The notes: a model not told the origin generated them from the letters alone. 53,400 nucleotides of DNA from Xanthobacteraceae bacterium (GCA_028290465.1 JAQGJU010000148.1:1-53400), one strand, 5' to 3'. Shown: positions 1 to 7,803, counted from the first letter of the stretch. Made by a program: numbers and translations.

Positions 1-532
1 TCTTTTTGGAGTCTATGAACTCCACGGTTCGGTATGGATCGAAGTCCCGCACCTTCTGTCGGCGCGCTCTGGTGTTGAGAATCGTCCGGAGTAGCTCGGG
101 TGTATGCTTGGTCGTTCGTTCGTCCAAAAAGACGAAGAAACGATAATCTGGCCGGTAAACGCGGGCGAATTTGAACAAAAGCGTGTAAAGGTATTTGCTG
201 AAGCCTAGGTCCGCATCGCCTTCGTTGTACTTTTTGTCGTTGATCTTGGATGTATCCACAACGATGGCGTAGTAGTGCAGATAGCCGCCAGTAATCATCT
301 GCCCGAAGCCATCAGCTACAGCTTGGTACATTGGTAAGTTGCGCCGCTTCACCTTCTCCCATTTGAGTTCAGACGTTCCGCCATGCGGCTTGATGATTTG
401 TTCGATGGTAGCTTCAATTCTTGGCGCAATAGACGCTTGGCAAATTGATGCCCCGATGACCAAATAGCGGTGTTTTGTTTGCGAGCTTTCATCGCAATAG
501 ATATGAAACTTGGGGAATGTTTCTGTGGTCAA
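1..532 (-). CDS. DUF3800 domain protein, C-terminus cut by window edge
   Basis: The reverse strand reads open for 177 codons from a TTG at 532 to the left edge. The product begins with a segment containing FHIYCDESSQTKHRYLVIG, the acidic DES-type opening of DUF3800 proteins, followed later by FVFLDERTTKH, a second acidic motif of that family. DUF3800 proteins are predicted metal-dependent, RNase H-like proteins and are frequent on mobile elements; their function is not established. No ATG lies near the start and an in-frame stop lies just upstream, so TTG is the likely start, although its ribosome binding site is poor. The start overlaps that of the divergent small gene at 525. The gene is partial only because the window ends, and it may be cargo of the nearby IS1595-type element. 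Confidence 0.75.
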   Translation of the reverse strand, partial: MTTETFPKFHIYCDESSQTKHRYLVIGASICQASIAPRIEATIEQIIKPHGGTSELKWEKVKRRNLPMYQAVADGFGQMITGGYLHYYAIVVDTSKINDKKYNEGDADLGFSKYLYTLLFKFARVYRPDYRFFVFLDERTTKHTPELLRTILNTRARRQKVRDFDPYRTVEFIDSKK

Positions 533-698
533 GGAAAAATCCGAGGATCAATACAGTCCAAAAGAATCGCAGCAACGCATGGACGCGGCGTTACGCGGCG
601 CACGTATCACTGGCCACAAGCCGATGAGCGATATTGAACCGAAGCGGCCGGTCAAGGTTGCGCCTAAGCCGACCGGAAAAACGAAACCCGGCAAGTAG
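525..698 (+). CDS. Small conserved-looking hypothetical protein, 57 aa
   Basis: A GTG at 525 follows a good GGGGAA ribosome binding site at 512-517 (seven-base spacing), which favours it over the in-frame ATG at 510. The product is very polar: an acidic N-terminus (KEKSEDQYSPKESQQR), a helical middle with ALRGARITGHKP, and a Lys/Pro-rich basic tail ending KPTGKTKPGK. There is no membrane segment. I recall similar short proteins from Bradyrhizobium-like genomes, but no function is known to me. It diverges from the DUF3800 gene with overlapping 5' ends, so the two may be co-regulated. Confidence 0.6.
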   Translation: MVKEKSEDQYSPKESQQRMDAALRGARITGHKPMSDIEPKRPVKVAPKPTGKTKPGK

Positions 699-715
699 GC
701 CGGGCTTCTGTTGTA

Positions 716-886
716 TCAGGTGCCGTCGTCAGCCACCAAGCTGGTTGACGCGAACGATGCCTTTTGTGGCTTATTGCCATCATCGAACCATTCGCACCAA
801 ACAGTTCCACCTTGTTCCTGTTTGATAACAGTCATCAGCGGGCCGCCAGACTTCACTCGGACCGTGTCTCCAGGCGAAAATGCCAT
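716..886 (-). CDS. YodC/DUF2158 family protein, 56 aa
   Basis: A short reverse-strand gene starts with ATG at 886, preceded by a strong GGGAGGG ribosome binding site. The product opens MAFSPGDTVRVKSGGPLMTV and continues with VWCEWFDDG, the typical layout of DUF2158 (YodC-like) proteins: a small beta-rich fold in which a GD-V-KSGGP-MTV strand pair is followed by a C-x-WF segment. Length (56 aa) is usual for the family. Function is unknown; such proteins are often found near mobile DNA. It converges on the 57-aa gene ending at 698 and lies between the DUF3800 gene and the transposase. Confidence 0.8.
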   Translation of the reverse strand: MAFSPGDTVRVKSGGPLMTVIKQEQGGTVWCEWFDDGNKPQKASFASTSLVADDGT

Positions 887-909
887 TCATCCCTCCCATA
901 GGTGTTGAA

Positions 910-1092
910 ATGACCGATGCTCTGCGGCTCCGGCTTTTGGAGCTTGCCATAAACGCTGGCGCAAGTGCAGGCGTGGCGGTGTCGCGCGCCAGAGAATTTG
1001 AACGGTATATGGCTAGGTGTCGGTCCACCGACGAGCCCGGCGGGACTTCGGCGCCTTCTGAGCCTTTGGCTGCTTCGCGCGCCACCGCATAA
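910..1092 (+). CDS. Small hypothetical protein, 60 aa
   Basis: An ATG at 910 opens a 60-residue frame beginning MTDALRLRLLELAINAGA and continuing through an Ala/Arg-rich helix to FERYMARC, then a Ser/Pro/Ala tail. The first part resembles short helical proteins seen in rhizobial genomes, in which a leucine-rich helix is followed by an A-x-EFE-Y segment. The ribosome binding site is weak (AGGTG, seven bases upstream). It diverges from the DUF2158 gene, with 23 bases between the two starts. No function can be assigned and coding status is only moderately supported. Confidence 0.45.
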   Translation: MTDALRLRLLELAINAGASAGVAVSRAREFERYMARCRSTDEPGGTSAPSEPLAASRATA

Positions 1093-1121
1093 AGCGGCCG
1101 GCTGCCTTGCTGAAATCGGGT

Positions 1122-2066
1122 TTAGTGACGCCCCCGATACGTGAGACGCTTGCCGGCGGCACCCTGCACAGCAAGCGCGGCACGTTCGCCATCGCTGTAG
1201 CCAAGCTTAACGCGGTGATTGTAGCGGAAATCATATTCGGCAAGGTAGCGATGCAGATGCTTCTCGCCGCAATGCTGGTAGACGCCGCGCATGCCGCGCT
1301 TGAAGATCGAGAAATAGCCTTCAACTGAATTGGTGGTCACATCGCCACGGGCGTATTCCTTGGCGCTGTGGTTGATCGTCTCGTGCGCGGCGAACTCGGT
1401 GCCTACGGCCGGATACAGGCGGCTCTCGTCGGTGTGCAGGCGCGTTTCGCGATGGATGTTTTCGCGCACGATAGCCGCGACATTAGCCGCGTCGGCAACG
1501 GCCGGATGGAATGAGCGAACGCGACCGCCGCGCTCGACAAGAGAAACGACAGCGCGCTTACCAGACGGGCCACGACCATGCTTGCTGCCAGTGAACGGCC
1601 GGCCGCTCGTGGTTTTGGTCGGACGCTTCGCCTTCGGGATGTTACCGAAATAGGTTTCGTCAGCTTCAACGATCTTGCCTTCACCGCCCAACGGGCTCAG
1701 GCCCCCGTCGCGCATGGCCTCGCGAATACGGTGAGCCATGAACCAAGCGGCCTCGTAACCAATGTCCAGGGTGCGGTGAAGCTGATGCGCCGAAACGCCC
1801 TTCTTGCTGGAGCACATCAAATGAAAGGCCTGCAACCATTTATGCAGGGCGATTTTGCTGCGCTCCATGACGGTGCGCATCGTGACGGTGAAGTCCTTGC
1901 GGCATTTCTTTTCGGCGCAGCGGAACACGCCCGGCCGTTTAGTGGCGTAGGCATGGTTGATGACGCCGCAATGCGGGCAGACGGGACCGGCCGGCCATAA
2001 CAGCTTTTCGAGATATTCCCGAGCGGCGGTGTCGTCTCGGAAGTGGTTTGCGGAGAAAACGTCCAT
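1122..2066 (-). CDS. IS1595-family (ISXO2-like) transposase
   Basis: A 314-residue protein. Its N-terminus carries a zinc ribbon (CPHCG, then CAEKKC about 20 residues later). The catalytic domain shows VEADETYFG, LHTDESRLY and NSVEGYFSIFKRGMRG, matching the first D, second D and the C-terminal N/E region of the ISXO2-type DDE domain of IS1595 transposases. The C-terminal YNHR segment is also typical. The frame stays open to an ATG at 2126, but starting at 2066 (MDVFSANHF) fits family starts and avoids overlap with the zinc-ribbon gene that ends at 2092. The gene looks intact, so the element may be active. Confidence 0.9.
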   Translation of the reverse strand: MDVFSANHFRDDTAAREYLEKLLWPAGPVCPHCGVINHAYATKRPGVFRCAEKKCRKDFTVTMRTVMERSKIALHKWLQAFHLMCSSKKGVSAHQLHRTLDIGYEAAWFMAHRIREAMRDGGLSPLGGEGKIVEADETYFGNIPKAKRPTKTTSGRPFTGSKHGRGPSGKRAVVSLVERGGRVRSFHPAVADAANVAAIVRENIHRETRLHTDESRLYPAVGTEFAAHETINHSAKEYARGDVTTNSVEGYFSIFKRGMRGVYQHCGEKHLHRYLAEYDFRYNHRVKLGYSDGERAALAVQGAAGKRLTYRGRH

Positions 2067-2091
2067 GATCGTAACCCGTTTCGAATTCGAT

Positions 2092-2304
2092 TTATCGCGG
2101 CTTAATGGCCGTCTCGGTGTGGGCACCGATGACGGTGTGAGCCTGCCCTTGGATTGCAGCTTTCAGTGCACCATAAGGCCCGACGTTCTTGCCGCATTCG
2201 ACACACTGGATGAGCGCGTCGTCGGTCAGATTGTCGGGGAACTGGAAGACGGCACTCCCGCAGTTCGTGCACTTTATCTCGACGGTGAGGGTGCCCTTGC
2301 CCAT
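2092..2304 (-). CDS. Small zinc-ribbon protein upstream of the transposase
   Basis: A 70-residue protein with two CxxC pairs (CTNC and CVEC, separated by about 19 residues), a simple zinc ribbon: VEIKCTNCGSAVFQFPD followed by IQCVECGKNVG. The ATG at 2304 has an AAGGA ribosome binding site seven bases upstream. It lies 25 bases upstream of the transposase start on the same strand, so the two are probably one transcript. Comparable small zinc-ribbon proteins are annotated as hypothetical. A nucleic-acid or protein-binding role is an inference from the fold. Confidence 0.7.
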   Translation of the reverse strand: MGKGTLTVEIKCTNCGSAVFQFPDNLTDDALIQCVECGKNVGPYGALKAAIQGQAHTVIGAHTETAIKPR

Positions 2305-2490
2305 GGCTCAATCCTTGTTGATGCCGCCAAACCTACATCTTGAGGCTTGTGGTGTCAACCGGATAATTGGGCAAATTAGCCATGCGGCGGTTCGAACCGA
2401 ACGCGCCGTGCCTGCGACACTATGCTTGTAGCGTGCTGGAATCGCCCCTAGCTTGGCGACCTGCGGCGTTGGATCTGAGCGGGATACCCA

Positions 2491-3639
2491 ATGGACCAAA
2501 TCGTCACGTCGCCTTCGGTACCGTCCGTCGCGCCGTCGCCCGACGCTCGCATCGTGTTTTCCGGCCGCCGCGGGGATTTTCTACGCCTTCTCATTCGCGG
2601 CGCCTGCCTCGAACTGGTGACGCTCGGCTTCTACCGGTTCTGGCTCGCCACCGACATGCGGCGGCATCTGTGGTCGAACACGTCGGTGGACGGCGACAGC
2701 CTGGAATACACCGGGACCGCCAAGGAACTGCTGATCGGCTTCCTGTTCGCGATGGCGGTGCTGCTGCCGATTTCACTGATTTACTTTTTGATCGGCCTTG
2801 AAGCCGAGCGCGCGCAGGCCTTGGCCAGCGTACCGCTGATCCTGTTCTACGTTCTGTTTGGCCAATTCGCGATGTACCGCGCCCGCCGCTATCGGCTGAG
2901 CCGCACCATCTGGCGCGGCGTGCGGTTCTGGATGAACGGATCCGGCTGGGATTACGCCTGGCGGGCTGCGTTGTGGGGCTTTCTGGTCGGCATTACATTG
3001 GGGCTGGCCTTGCCGTGGCGCACCGCCGCGCTGGAACGCTTCAAGATGCGCCACAGTTTCTATGGCGATCTGCAAGGCCGGTTCGACGGCCGGGGCTGGG
3101 AATTCTTCAAGCGCGGCTGGTGGCTGTGGCTGCTGGCGTGGCCGCTGGTGATCCTGCCGTTTCTGCTGCCCTTCATCTATGCGGCGTACAAAGCCATCGA
3201 GTGGCGCTGGTGGATCAACGGCATCCGCTTCGGCGAGGTGCGCGTATCGTCCGATCTGCCGCGCGGCGCGCTGCACGGCCTGTACTGGAAGGTGATCGGC
3301 TGGAGCCTGCTGGTCAGCACTGGAATGTCGATCTGGGTCGGCATCGTGTTTGCGCTGGCCTGGATCATCAGCGGCGCCCAGCAAGCGGATGCGCCGGAGG
3401 TCTTGCTCGCCGTGCAGCATCCATTGACGTTGATCGGCATGGGCCTCGGCTATGTGGCGTGCGCGCTGGCCATGAATGTCGTGATGCGCATCCACCTGAC
3501 CCGCGATCTGTGGCAGCGGGTGGTGCAGTCGGCCGAAATCCACAATCTGGCCGCCGCGCAGAATGTCAGTGCGCAGGGCAGCCTGACGGGCGCCATCGGC
3601 GAAGGCTTTGCCGATAGTCTCGACATTGGCGGATTCTGA
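2491..3639 (+). CDS. DUF898 (YjgN family) multi-pass membrane protein
   Basis: A 382-residue inner-membrane protein. After a short Pro/Ser-rich lead it has FSGRRGDFLRLLIRGA and LVTLGFYRFW, the repeated opening of YjgN/DUF898 proteins, and the TLG-Y-W type motif recurs as ITLGLALPW. I can see roughly six to eight hydrophobic segments. The function of the family is unknown. Its stop overlaps the start of the M48 metalloprotease gene by one base (TGATG), so the pair is translationally coupled. This pairing is recurrent in alphaproteobacteria and suggests the two act together at the membrane. Confidence 0.9.
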   Translation: MDQIVTSPSVPSVAPSPDARIVFSGRRGDFLRLLIRGACLELVTLGFYRFWLATDMRRHLWSNTSVDGDSLEYTGTAKELLIGFLFAMAVLLPISLIYFLIGLEAERAQALASVPLILFYVLFGQFAMYRARRYRLSRTIWRGVRFWMNGSGWDYAWRAALWGFLVGITLGLALPWRTAALERFKMRHSFYGDLQGRFDGRGWEFFKRGWWLWLLAWPLVILPFLLPFIYAAYKAIEWRWWINGIRFGEVRVSSDLPRGALHGLYWKVIGWSLLVSTGMSIWVGIVFALAWIISGAQQADAPEVLLAVQHPLTLIGMGLGYVACALAMNVVMRIHLTRDLWQRVVQSAEIHNLAAAQNVSAQGSLTGAIGEGFADSLDIGGF

Positions 3640-4913
3640 TGGCGGAAAATTCAGAAGGAATGGACGCGCCGGCACCGGCCGAGCCTGTTGCTGTCGAGGC
3701 GCCGGCGCAGGCGAGCATCGAAGCGCCGGAGCATCCGGCGTCGTATTTCGACGGCAGCTCCAACCGAAAACGTCGCGTCGCGCTGCGGTTTGGCGACGAT
3801 CTCGAAATCGTCGAAGACGACGCTGTCGCTGCCGTCTGGCCGTATGATTCAATTCGGCGTGTGGATGGGCCGCCGAACCTGCTGCGTTTGAGCAACTTGG
3901 CCGCGCTGCCGCTGTCGCGTCTCGAAATCCCGTATCAGGCGACGGCCCAGGCGCTGCTGTCGCGCGCGCCGGCCCTGGAGGCGAGCGCCGCCAATGCGAC
4001 GCCGACCTGGCGGATCGTGACGTGGTCGCTCGCGGCCGTCGGCTCGATCCTGGCGGTGGTGTTCTTCGGCATTCCGCTCGCCGCCGAACGGCTGGCCCCG
4101 CTGGTGCCGCCGCGGTTCGAAAAACGCATGGGCGAGACCGTGGAACGGCAGGTGCGTTACCTGTTCGACGGCTCGGTGTGCACCGACGCGGCCGGGCAGG
4201 CGGCCTTTAATGTTCTGATCGACAAGTTGAAGCAGGCCGGCAATATCGAAACGACACTGGATTCCCAGGTTCTTCGGACCAAGGTGCCGGTGTCCAACGC
4301 CTTGGCGTTGCCCGGGGGCAAAATCTATCTGCTCGATGGGCTGCTGCAAAAGGCCAACAATGTCGACGAAATCGCCGGCGTCTTGGCGCACGAACTCGGT
4401 CACGTTCAGCATCGCGACAATATGCGTCGGATGATTCAGACCGGCGGCACCTCGTATCTCGTCGGCCTGTTGTTCGGCGACATCATGGGCGGCAGCGCGG
4501 TGATTTTCGTGTCGAAGTCGTTGCTCGATGCGTCGCATTCGCGCGACGCGGAACTCAGCGCCGATGCTTTCGCGATCGACGTGATGCAGAAGCTCGGGCG
4601 TTCGGCGCGGCCGATGGGCGAGTTTCTGGTGCGGATCACCGACAGGCCTCTGGCCCCGTCGAAGTCCGATACTAAGCCTGATATCAAACCTGAGGCCAAA
4701 CCCGACGCCAAGGCGGCCGCGAAGCCGGGCGCCAGCATCTTCGCCAGCCATCCGTTGTCGGCCGACCGCCTGGAGCGCATGAAGCAGGCCGACCGCCCCT
4801 ACACAGGCCCCGAACTGCTGTCACCGAGCCAGTGGCGCGCCCTGAAGGGCATTTGCCGGCCGGGCCAGGGCGGCGGACGCTCGTCCGAGGAAACGACGCG
4901 GCCGCGGACGTAA
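3639..4913 (+). CDS. M48 family membrane-anchored zinc metalloprotease
   Basis: A 424-residue protein with an acidic Pro/Ala-rich N-terminus, a DUF-like cytosolic part, one membrane segment around residues 125-147 and a peptidase domain. The zinc site HELGH lies at about residues 251-255 and the third ligand is probably the glutamate of RDAELSADAFAID near residue 304, both standard for M48 (HtpX/LoiP/BepA-like) enzymes. A Lys/Pro/Asp repeat linker (SDTKPDIKPEAKPDAK) separates the catalytic part from the SHPLSADRLERM C-terminal motif, which is also typical. It is coupled to the DUF898 gene and probably acts in envelope protein quality control. Confidence 0.9.
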   Translation: MAENSEGMDAPAPAEPVAVEAPAQASIEAPEHPASYFDGSSNRKRRVALRFGDDLEIVEDDAVAAVWPYDSIRRVDGPPNLLRLSNLAALPLSRLEIPYQATAQALLSRAPALEASAANATPTWRIVTWSLAAVGSILAVVFFGIPLAAERLAPLVPPRFEKRMGETVERQVRYLFDGSVCTDAAGQAAFNVLIDKLKQAGNIETTLDSQVLRTKVPVSNALALPGGKIYLLDGLLQKANNVDEIAGVLAHELGHVQHRDNMRRMIQTGGTSYLVGLLFGDIMGGSAVIFVSKSLLDASHSRDAELSADAFAIDVMQKLGRSARPMGEFLVRITDRPLAPSKSDTKPDIKPEAKPDAKAAAKPGASIFASHPLSADRLERMKQADRPYTGPELLSPSQWRALKGICRPGQGGGRSSEETTRPRT

Positions 4914-5044
4914 CAGGAATGGGCCTTCAATGCCCGTTAGCTCCTGGTGATTTACCTTGCGGGAACTCGCGCCGGTCAGGACGGCCGGCCTCCGGCCAAT
5001 GTTGCTTGCCTAAGCCACGTTTCGGGGCTATCTGAGGGCGCTCT

Positions 5045-5119
5045 GCTCCCTTCGTCTAGCGGTTAGGACGTCGCCCTCTCACGGCGAAAGCAGCGGTTCG
5101 ATTCCGCTAGGGAGCGCCA
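5045..5119 (+). tRNA. tRNA-Glu (anticodon CUC), CCA encoded
   Basis: A complete cloverleaf: acceptor GCTCCCT pairs with AGGGAGC, the D arm contains AGCGGTTAGGA, the anticodon stem TCGCC/GGCGA encloses loop CTCTCAC with anticodon CTC, and the T arm has GGTTCGATTCC. Discriminator G is followed by CCA. CUC reads GAG glutamate codons. The 3' half is repeated 24.26 kb downstream, so this gene appears to be the integration target of an island. Confidence 0.95.
5072..5112 (+). repeat. Left attachment-site copy within tRNA-Glu (attL candidate)
   Basis: These 41 bases, from the anticodon stem to the start of the 3' acceptor strand, match 29334-29374 at 40 of 41 positions (C5094 versus T29356), in the same orientation. 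Tyrosine integrases commonly use tRNA 3' ends, leaving the tRNA intact on one side and a partial copy at the far side, which is the geometry seen here. Confidence 0.8.
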
Positions 5120-5697
5120 ATTATTACAAAGACTTAGGTTTTAGCGAACTAAGCCCGTATTATATACGTGAATAAGACGTGCGCGGTTTCGAGCGAGCGT
5201 GGGCGGTCCCGACGTCCCTACTTACGTTTGCGTAATGGCTCTAGTGTCAGTCGCATCTCGGCCGGGCCGAGGGGACGTTCGCCTACCCGCTAGTCCACTC
5301 GGTTGCTGTCTCGATGAATGTTCTCAGTTCTTGCGCGTCGATTGACCAGACACGCGGGCGCTTGAGCTCGCCGCCACGTATGATCTTGAAATGTTCTTGC
5401 ACTGTGCCGGCATGGCAGTGACCGGTGGCAATCAATCCGACTTGGAAAGACTTTCAGTGAAGGCCAATTTCGCTTTCCGAGTACCAGCCATTTTCAAAAG
5501 TGCATCATCGAGCAGTCCGTATTCGTTCGGCCAAGCTTTTTGTACCGAAGCGCGATGCAGGTATCGGGGACCTCGACGGTGTCGCCGTCCGCAGATACTT
5601 CGACAAACCGGCGGCTCCGGTTTAGTTTGTCCATCTTAAGAACGAGGTCGAGACGCCGTTCTCGATCGGTCTTCGCCGCGGTTCGCGCCTCCCGGTA
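5120..5697. other. Gene-poor stretch with possible reverse-strand gene remnants
   Basis: No intact gene is visible just inside the tRNA, where an integrase gene would be expected. On the reverse strand two short open stretches have protein-like composition: one around 5494-5700 containing DKLNRSRRFVEV and DTCIALRYKKLGRTNTD, and one at 5283-5445 containing TVQEHFKIIRGGELKRP and SIDAQELRTFIETATEW, ending at a TAG. They lie in different frames separated by stops. They could be remains of an island gene, but I do not recognise a family. Confidence 0.35.
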
Positions 5698-6108
5698 GTG
5701 GCGGCGCACACGCGCGCCGACGGCGGCAACGCATGGTCGCTCGACCGCGTGTTCGCGCTGTTCCCGCGCCTCAGGGAGCGTCATGCGCAGATGGCGGACT
5801 CCTTGTCAGGCGGGGAGCAGCAGATGCTTGCCATCGGCCGTGCGCTGATGGGTAATCCCCGTGTGCTACTGATGGACGAGCCGTCCGAAGGGCTTGCGCC
5901 TCAGGTCGTAGCTGAAGTCGGCCGCACCATTGCGCAATTAAAGGTGGAAGGCCTGTCGATCATGCTGGTGGAGCAGAACATCAAGCTCACGCTCGACCTT
6001 GCCGACGACGTAGTCATCGTCAATACCGGCGCGGTGGTGTTCAACGGCACGGCGGCGGAGGCGAAATCGAACCACGCCGTGATCTCGCAGCATCTGGGAG
6101 TGTTTTGA
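5698..6108 (+). pseudogene. livF: 5'-truncated branched-chain amino acid ABC ATPase (livF fragment)
   Basis: Only the second half of a LivF-type ATPase is present. It has the ABC signature LSGGEQQMLAIGRALMG, Walker B VLLMDEPSEGLAP and the H-loop equivalent region VEQNIKLTLDLAD. The Walker A loop and the first roughly 100 residues are missing: the homology begins at about 5720 with DRVFALFPRLRERHAQMAD. The open frame can be read from GTG 5698, but without Walker A the product cannot bind ATP normally. No partner transporter gene lies beside it. It is probably debris from a rearrangement at the left end of the island. Confidence 0.85.
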
Positions 6109-6114
6109 CGATAT

Positions 6115-6156
6115 CCTCATCCTGAGGTGCGCGCGGAGCGCGTGCCTCGAGGATGG
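6115..6156. repeat. Palindromic intergenic repeat, CCTCATCCTGAGG...CCTCGAGGATGG type
   Basis: Imperfect inverted repeat directly after the livF fragment: CCTCATCCTGAGGTGCGCGC on the left, GCGCGTGCCTCGAGGATGG on the right, with a short GC-rich loop. I recall this kind of element as abundant between genes in Bradyrhizobium and Rhodopseudomonas. It could form a transcript hairpin, but its role is unknown. Confidence 0.65.
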
Positions 6157-6363
6157 CCACCGCACTATATCTTAGACAGGAGAAGAAAGTGACGGACAGC
6201 ATCCGATATGGCCCGATGTCGTCCCGGGTACCGGCGATTAGAGGCGAGCAGATGCTACGCCGACTCTCGGACCCTTAGAAGCAAACGGAAGCCTCTCTCC
6301 TCGCAATGCGGCGGGGCACAGGCTGACGAGAGACCCCCACACCCATCTCGCCATGCTCGGCAG

Positions 6364-6391
6364 TCACCTCTCCGCTTACGGGGAGATGTGA
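6364..6391. repeat. Short inverted repeat upstream of the hydrolase gene
   Basis: TCACCTCTCC and GGGGAGATGTGA flank a CTTAC-like loop, giving a near-perfect stem. It resembles a second class of dispersed palindromes found between genes in Bradyrhizobium relatives. It lies 17 bases before the ATG at 6408, so it may affect translation of that gene or simply mark the boundary of an insertion. Confidence 0.5.
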
Positions 6392-6407
6392 AACGCGGAT
6401 AGACCCA

Positions 6408-7232
6408 ATGCCCATCTCCCTCATCTCCATCCCCACCGACACCCACGCGCTCGACGGCCTGTTCTATCACCCTGATGAGCCTGCGCGCACCGCCGCGATG
6501 CTGATGCACGGCAACTGCATGAATTTCTATATCGGCGTGCCGCGCTTTCTGCCGCCGCATCTGACGAAGCTTGGGCTCGCTTCGCTCGCCTTCAATCGGC
6601 GCGGCCACGACATGGTAGCGACCTTGAACAGCCGTGCGGTTTCGGGCGGCGCGTTCCAGACGACCGGGGAGGCCATCGAGGACAATCGCTACGCCGCCGC
6701 ATGGCTCGGCGAACGCGGATTTGCGTCGCCGATCGTGATAGGTCACTCGAACGGTGGCCTGCTGGCGGTGCGGCATGTGGCGGACCATCCCGAGACGCCC
6801 GCGCTGGTGCTGCTCTCGGCTCATCTTGGCGGGAAAGCGGTCCTCCCGCTTGCGAGCAAAGTTGGGCTTCTCGGAGGCGAGCGCATGGCCGAAGTCGAGC
6901 GCCAAGCGCGCGAGATGGTCGCGGCCGGCCGCGGCGGCGAGCTGATGGTGCTGCCAGGCTGGTGGCACGTCCTCACGGCTGAGAGCTATCTCGACTACGG
7001 TGAGGAATTGCCCGATTTGCTGGCGCTTGCGCCGCAGATCAAATGCCCGGTCCTCTACATCCGTGGCGATAAGGAGCCGGCCCACATCTATCCGGCGGAG
7101 GAGTTCGCCGCGCGCACCAAACGGTGCGACGTGCGTATCTTGCCAAACTGCGATCATTTCTATGGTGGACAAGAGGACGCGGTCGCCGACATCATCACTG
7201 AATGGCTCAAGGACGTGCTGGCTAAAACTTGA
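6408..7232 (+). CDS. Alpha/beta-hydrolase family protein
   Basis: A 274-residue soluble protein with the alpha/beta-hydrolase plan. The oxyanion region is MLMHGNCMN near residue 35, the nucleophile elbow is GHSNGG near residues 112-117, the acid is probably in YIRGDKEPAH near residue 220 and the histidine in PNCDHFYGG near residue 249. The strand pattern and length match serine hydrolases of the DUF1749/UPF-like or peptidase-S9-like type. No signal peptide is seen, so it is cytosolic. Substrate cannot be deduced. It stands alone between repeat-type elements, with no clear operon partner. Confidence 0.85.
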   Translation: MPISLISIPTDTHALDGLFYHPDEPARTAAMLMHGNCMNFYIGVPRFLPPHLTKLGLASLAFNRRGHDMVATLNSRAVSGGAFQTTGEAIEDNRYAAAWLGERGFASPIVIGHSNGGLLAVRHVADHPETPALVLLSAHLGGKAVLPLASKVGLLGGERMAEVERQAREMVAAGRGGELMVLPGWWHVLTAESYLDYGEELPDLLALAPQIKCPVLYIRGDKEPAHIYPAEEFAARTKRCDVRILPNCDHFYGGQEDAVADIITEWLKDVLAKT

Positions 7233-7318
7233 TCAGGCTAAAATGCAACCCTGCCGATTATAATATAACAAACGCGCCACTAAGACCACTCAAGTTTTTT
7301 TGGTGGGGAACGTGACGC

Positions 7319-7600
7319 GCTGAAGGTCGTTCGCGGCTGGCTGACGCAGGTTGGCGCCAAGCTTTGGACATCGCACCAGGCAGTCCTTGGGAATACGGCT
7401 ACTGCGAATCTTTTAACGGGAAACTGCGCGACGGACTGATGAACGGAGAAAGTTTTCTACAGCCTGAACGAAGCAAAGATCGTCAGCGAGCAATGGCGGA
7501 AGCAGGACAACACCATTCGACCGCACTCTTCACTCGAATACCGAACACCTGCGCGCCACAGACAATGAACGTTTATCCCAACACTAAATCAAGCCGCGCA
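7319..7600 (+). pseudogene. Degenerate IS3-family (IS407-like) transposase OrfB remnant
   Basis: The C-terminal end of an IS3-type OrfB integrase is visible across shifted frames: first KVVRGWLTQVGAK, then GSPWEYGYCESFNGKLRD and GLMNGE, then after a further shift FYSLNEAKIVSEQWRK and NTIRPHSSLEYRTPA. These are the standard final catalytic glutamate region (CESFNGKLRDE) and tail (RPHSSLGYRPPAP) of IS407-group transposases. At least two frameshifts and loss of the N-terminal part make it inactive. It marks an old insertion at the left boundary of the catabolic module. Confidence 0.9.
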
Positions 7601-7774
7601 AATGCCATAATCTCATCTTCACGCCGGTACAAAAATCCCGTCAGGCCACCCCTCCTTGAGCATATCGAAACAAAAGAGGCCGCCAACTGAGGCGGCCTAA
7701 AACTAAAATCACCGATCGAGCCCTAGGGAATTGTCGTTTCTAAACGAGTTTGGCGGCATTTCTGCTTTGCCCAG

Positions 7775-7803
7775 TTGATAATACATACGTATGAATCTAT
7801 AAG
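7775..7803 (+). promoter_or_regulatory. Predicted promoter with CATACGTATG operator, site 1
   Basis: TTGATA (7775-7780) and TATAAG (7798-7803) are separated by 17 bases and resemble -35 and -10 boxes. The perfect palindrome CATACGTATG at 7784-7793 lies in the spacer, a classic position for a repressor. The amidohydrolase ATG follows at 7856. The same palindrome occurs at 11019 and, with one change, at 16587. Binding by the TetR protein encoded at 15589-16347 is inferred. Confidence 0.6.

Larger units (their letters stand above)
1..2380. mobile_element. IS1595-type mobile-element zone with possible cargo genes; ends not resolved
   Basis: The IS1595-family transposase at 1122-2066 is preceded by a zinc-ribbon gene and surrounded by small genes of kinds common on mobile DNA (DUF3800, DUF2158, two unknowns). 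IS1595-family elements are known to carry passenger genes. I could not find a convincing pair of terminal inverted repeats inside the window. A right end may lie near 2352, where the chromosomal genes resume, and the left end may be outside the window. The boundaries given are therefore an outer estimate. Confidence 0.4.

Noticed and set aside
2352-2375. Possible IS1595 terminal inverted repeat (GGTGTCAACCGGATAATTGG).
   Set aside because: No convincing inverted partner was found to the left within the window, so it is mentioned only as a possible end.
2773-3852. Long reverse-strand open frame opposite the DUF898 gene.
   Set aside because: Composition is Arg/Gln/Pro-rich without any domain, while the forward strand encodes a clear DUF898 protein; it is a GC-rich shadow. 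The same applies to similar long antisense frames at 3849-4751, 35552-36772, 39582-40781, 40598-41848, 46545-48050 and 51217-52551.
4983-4997. Short GGCCGG/CCGGCC hairpin after the M48 gene.
   Set aside because: Only a six-base stem in GC-rich DNA with no T-run; too weak to call a terminator.
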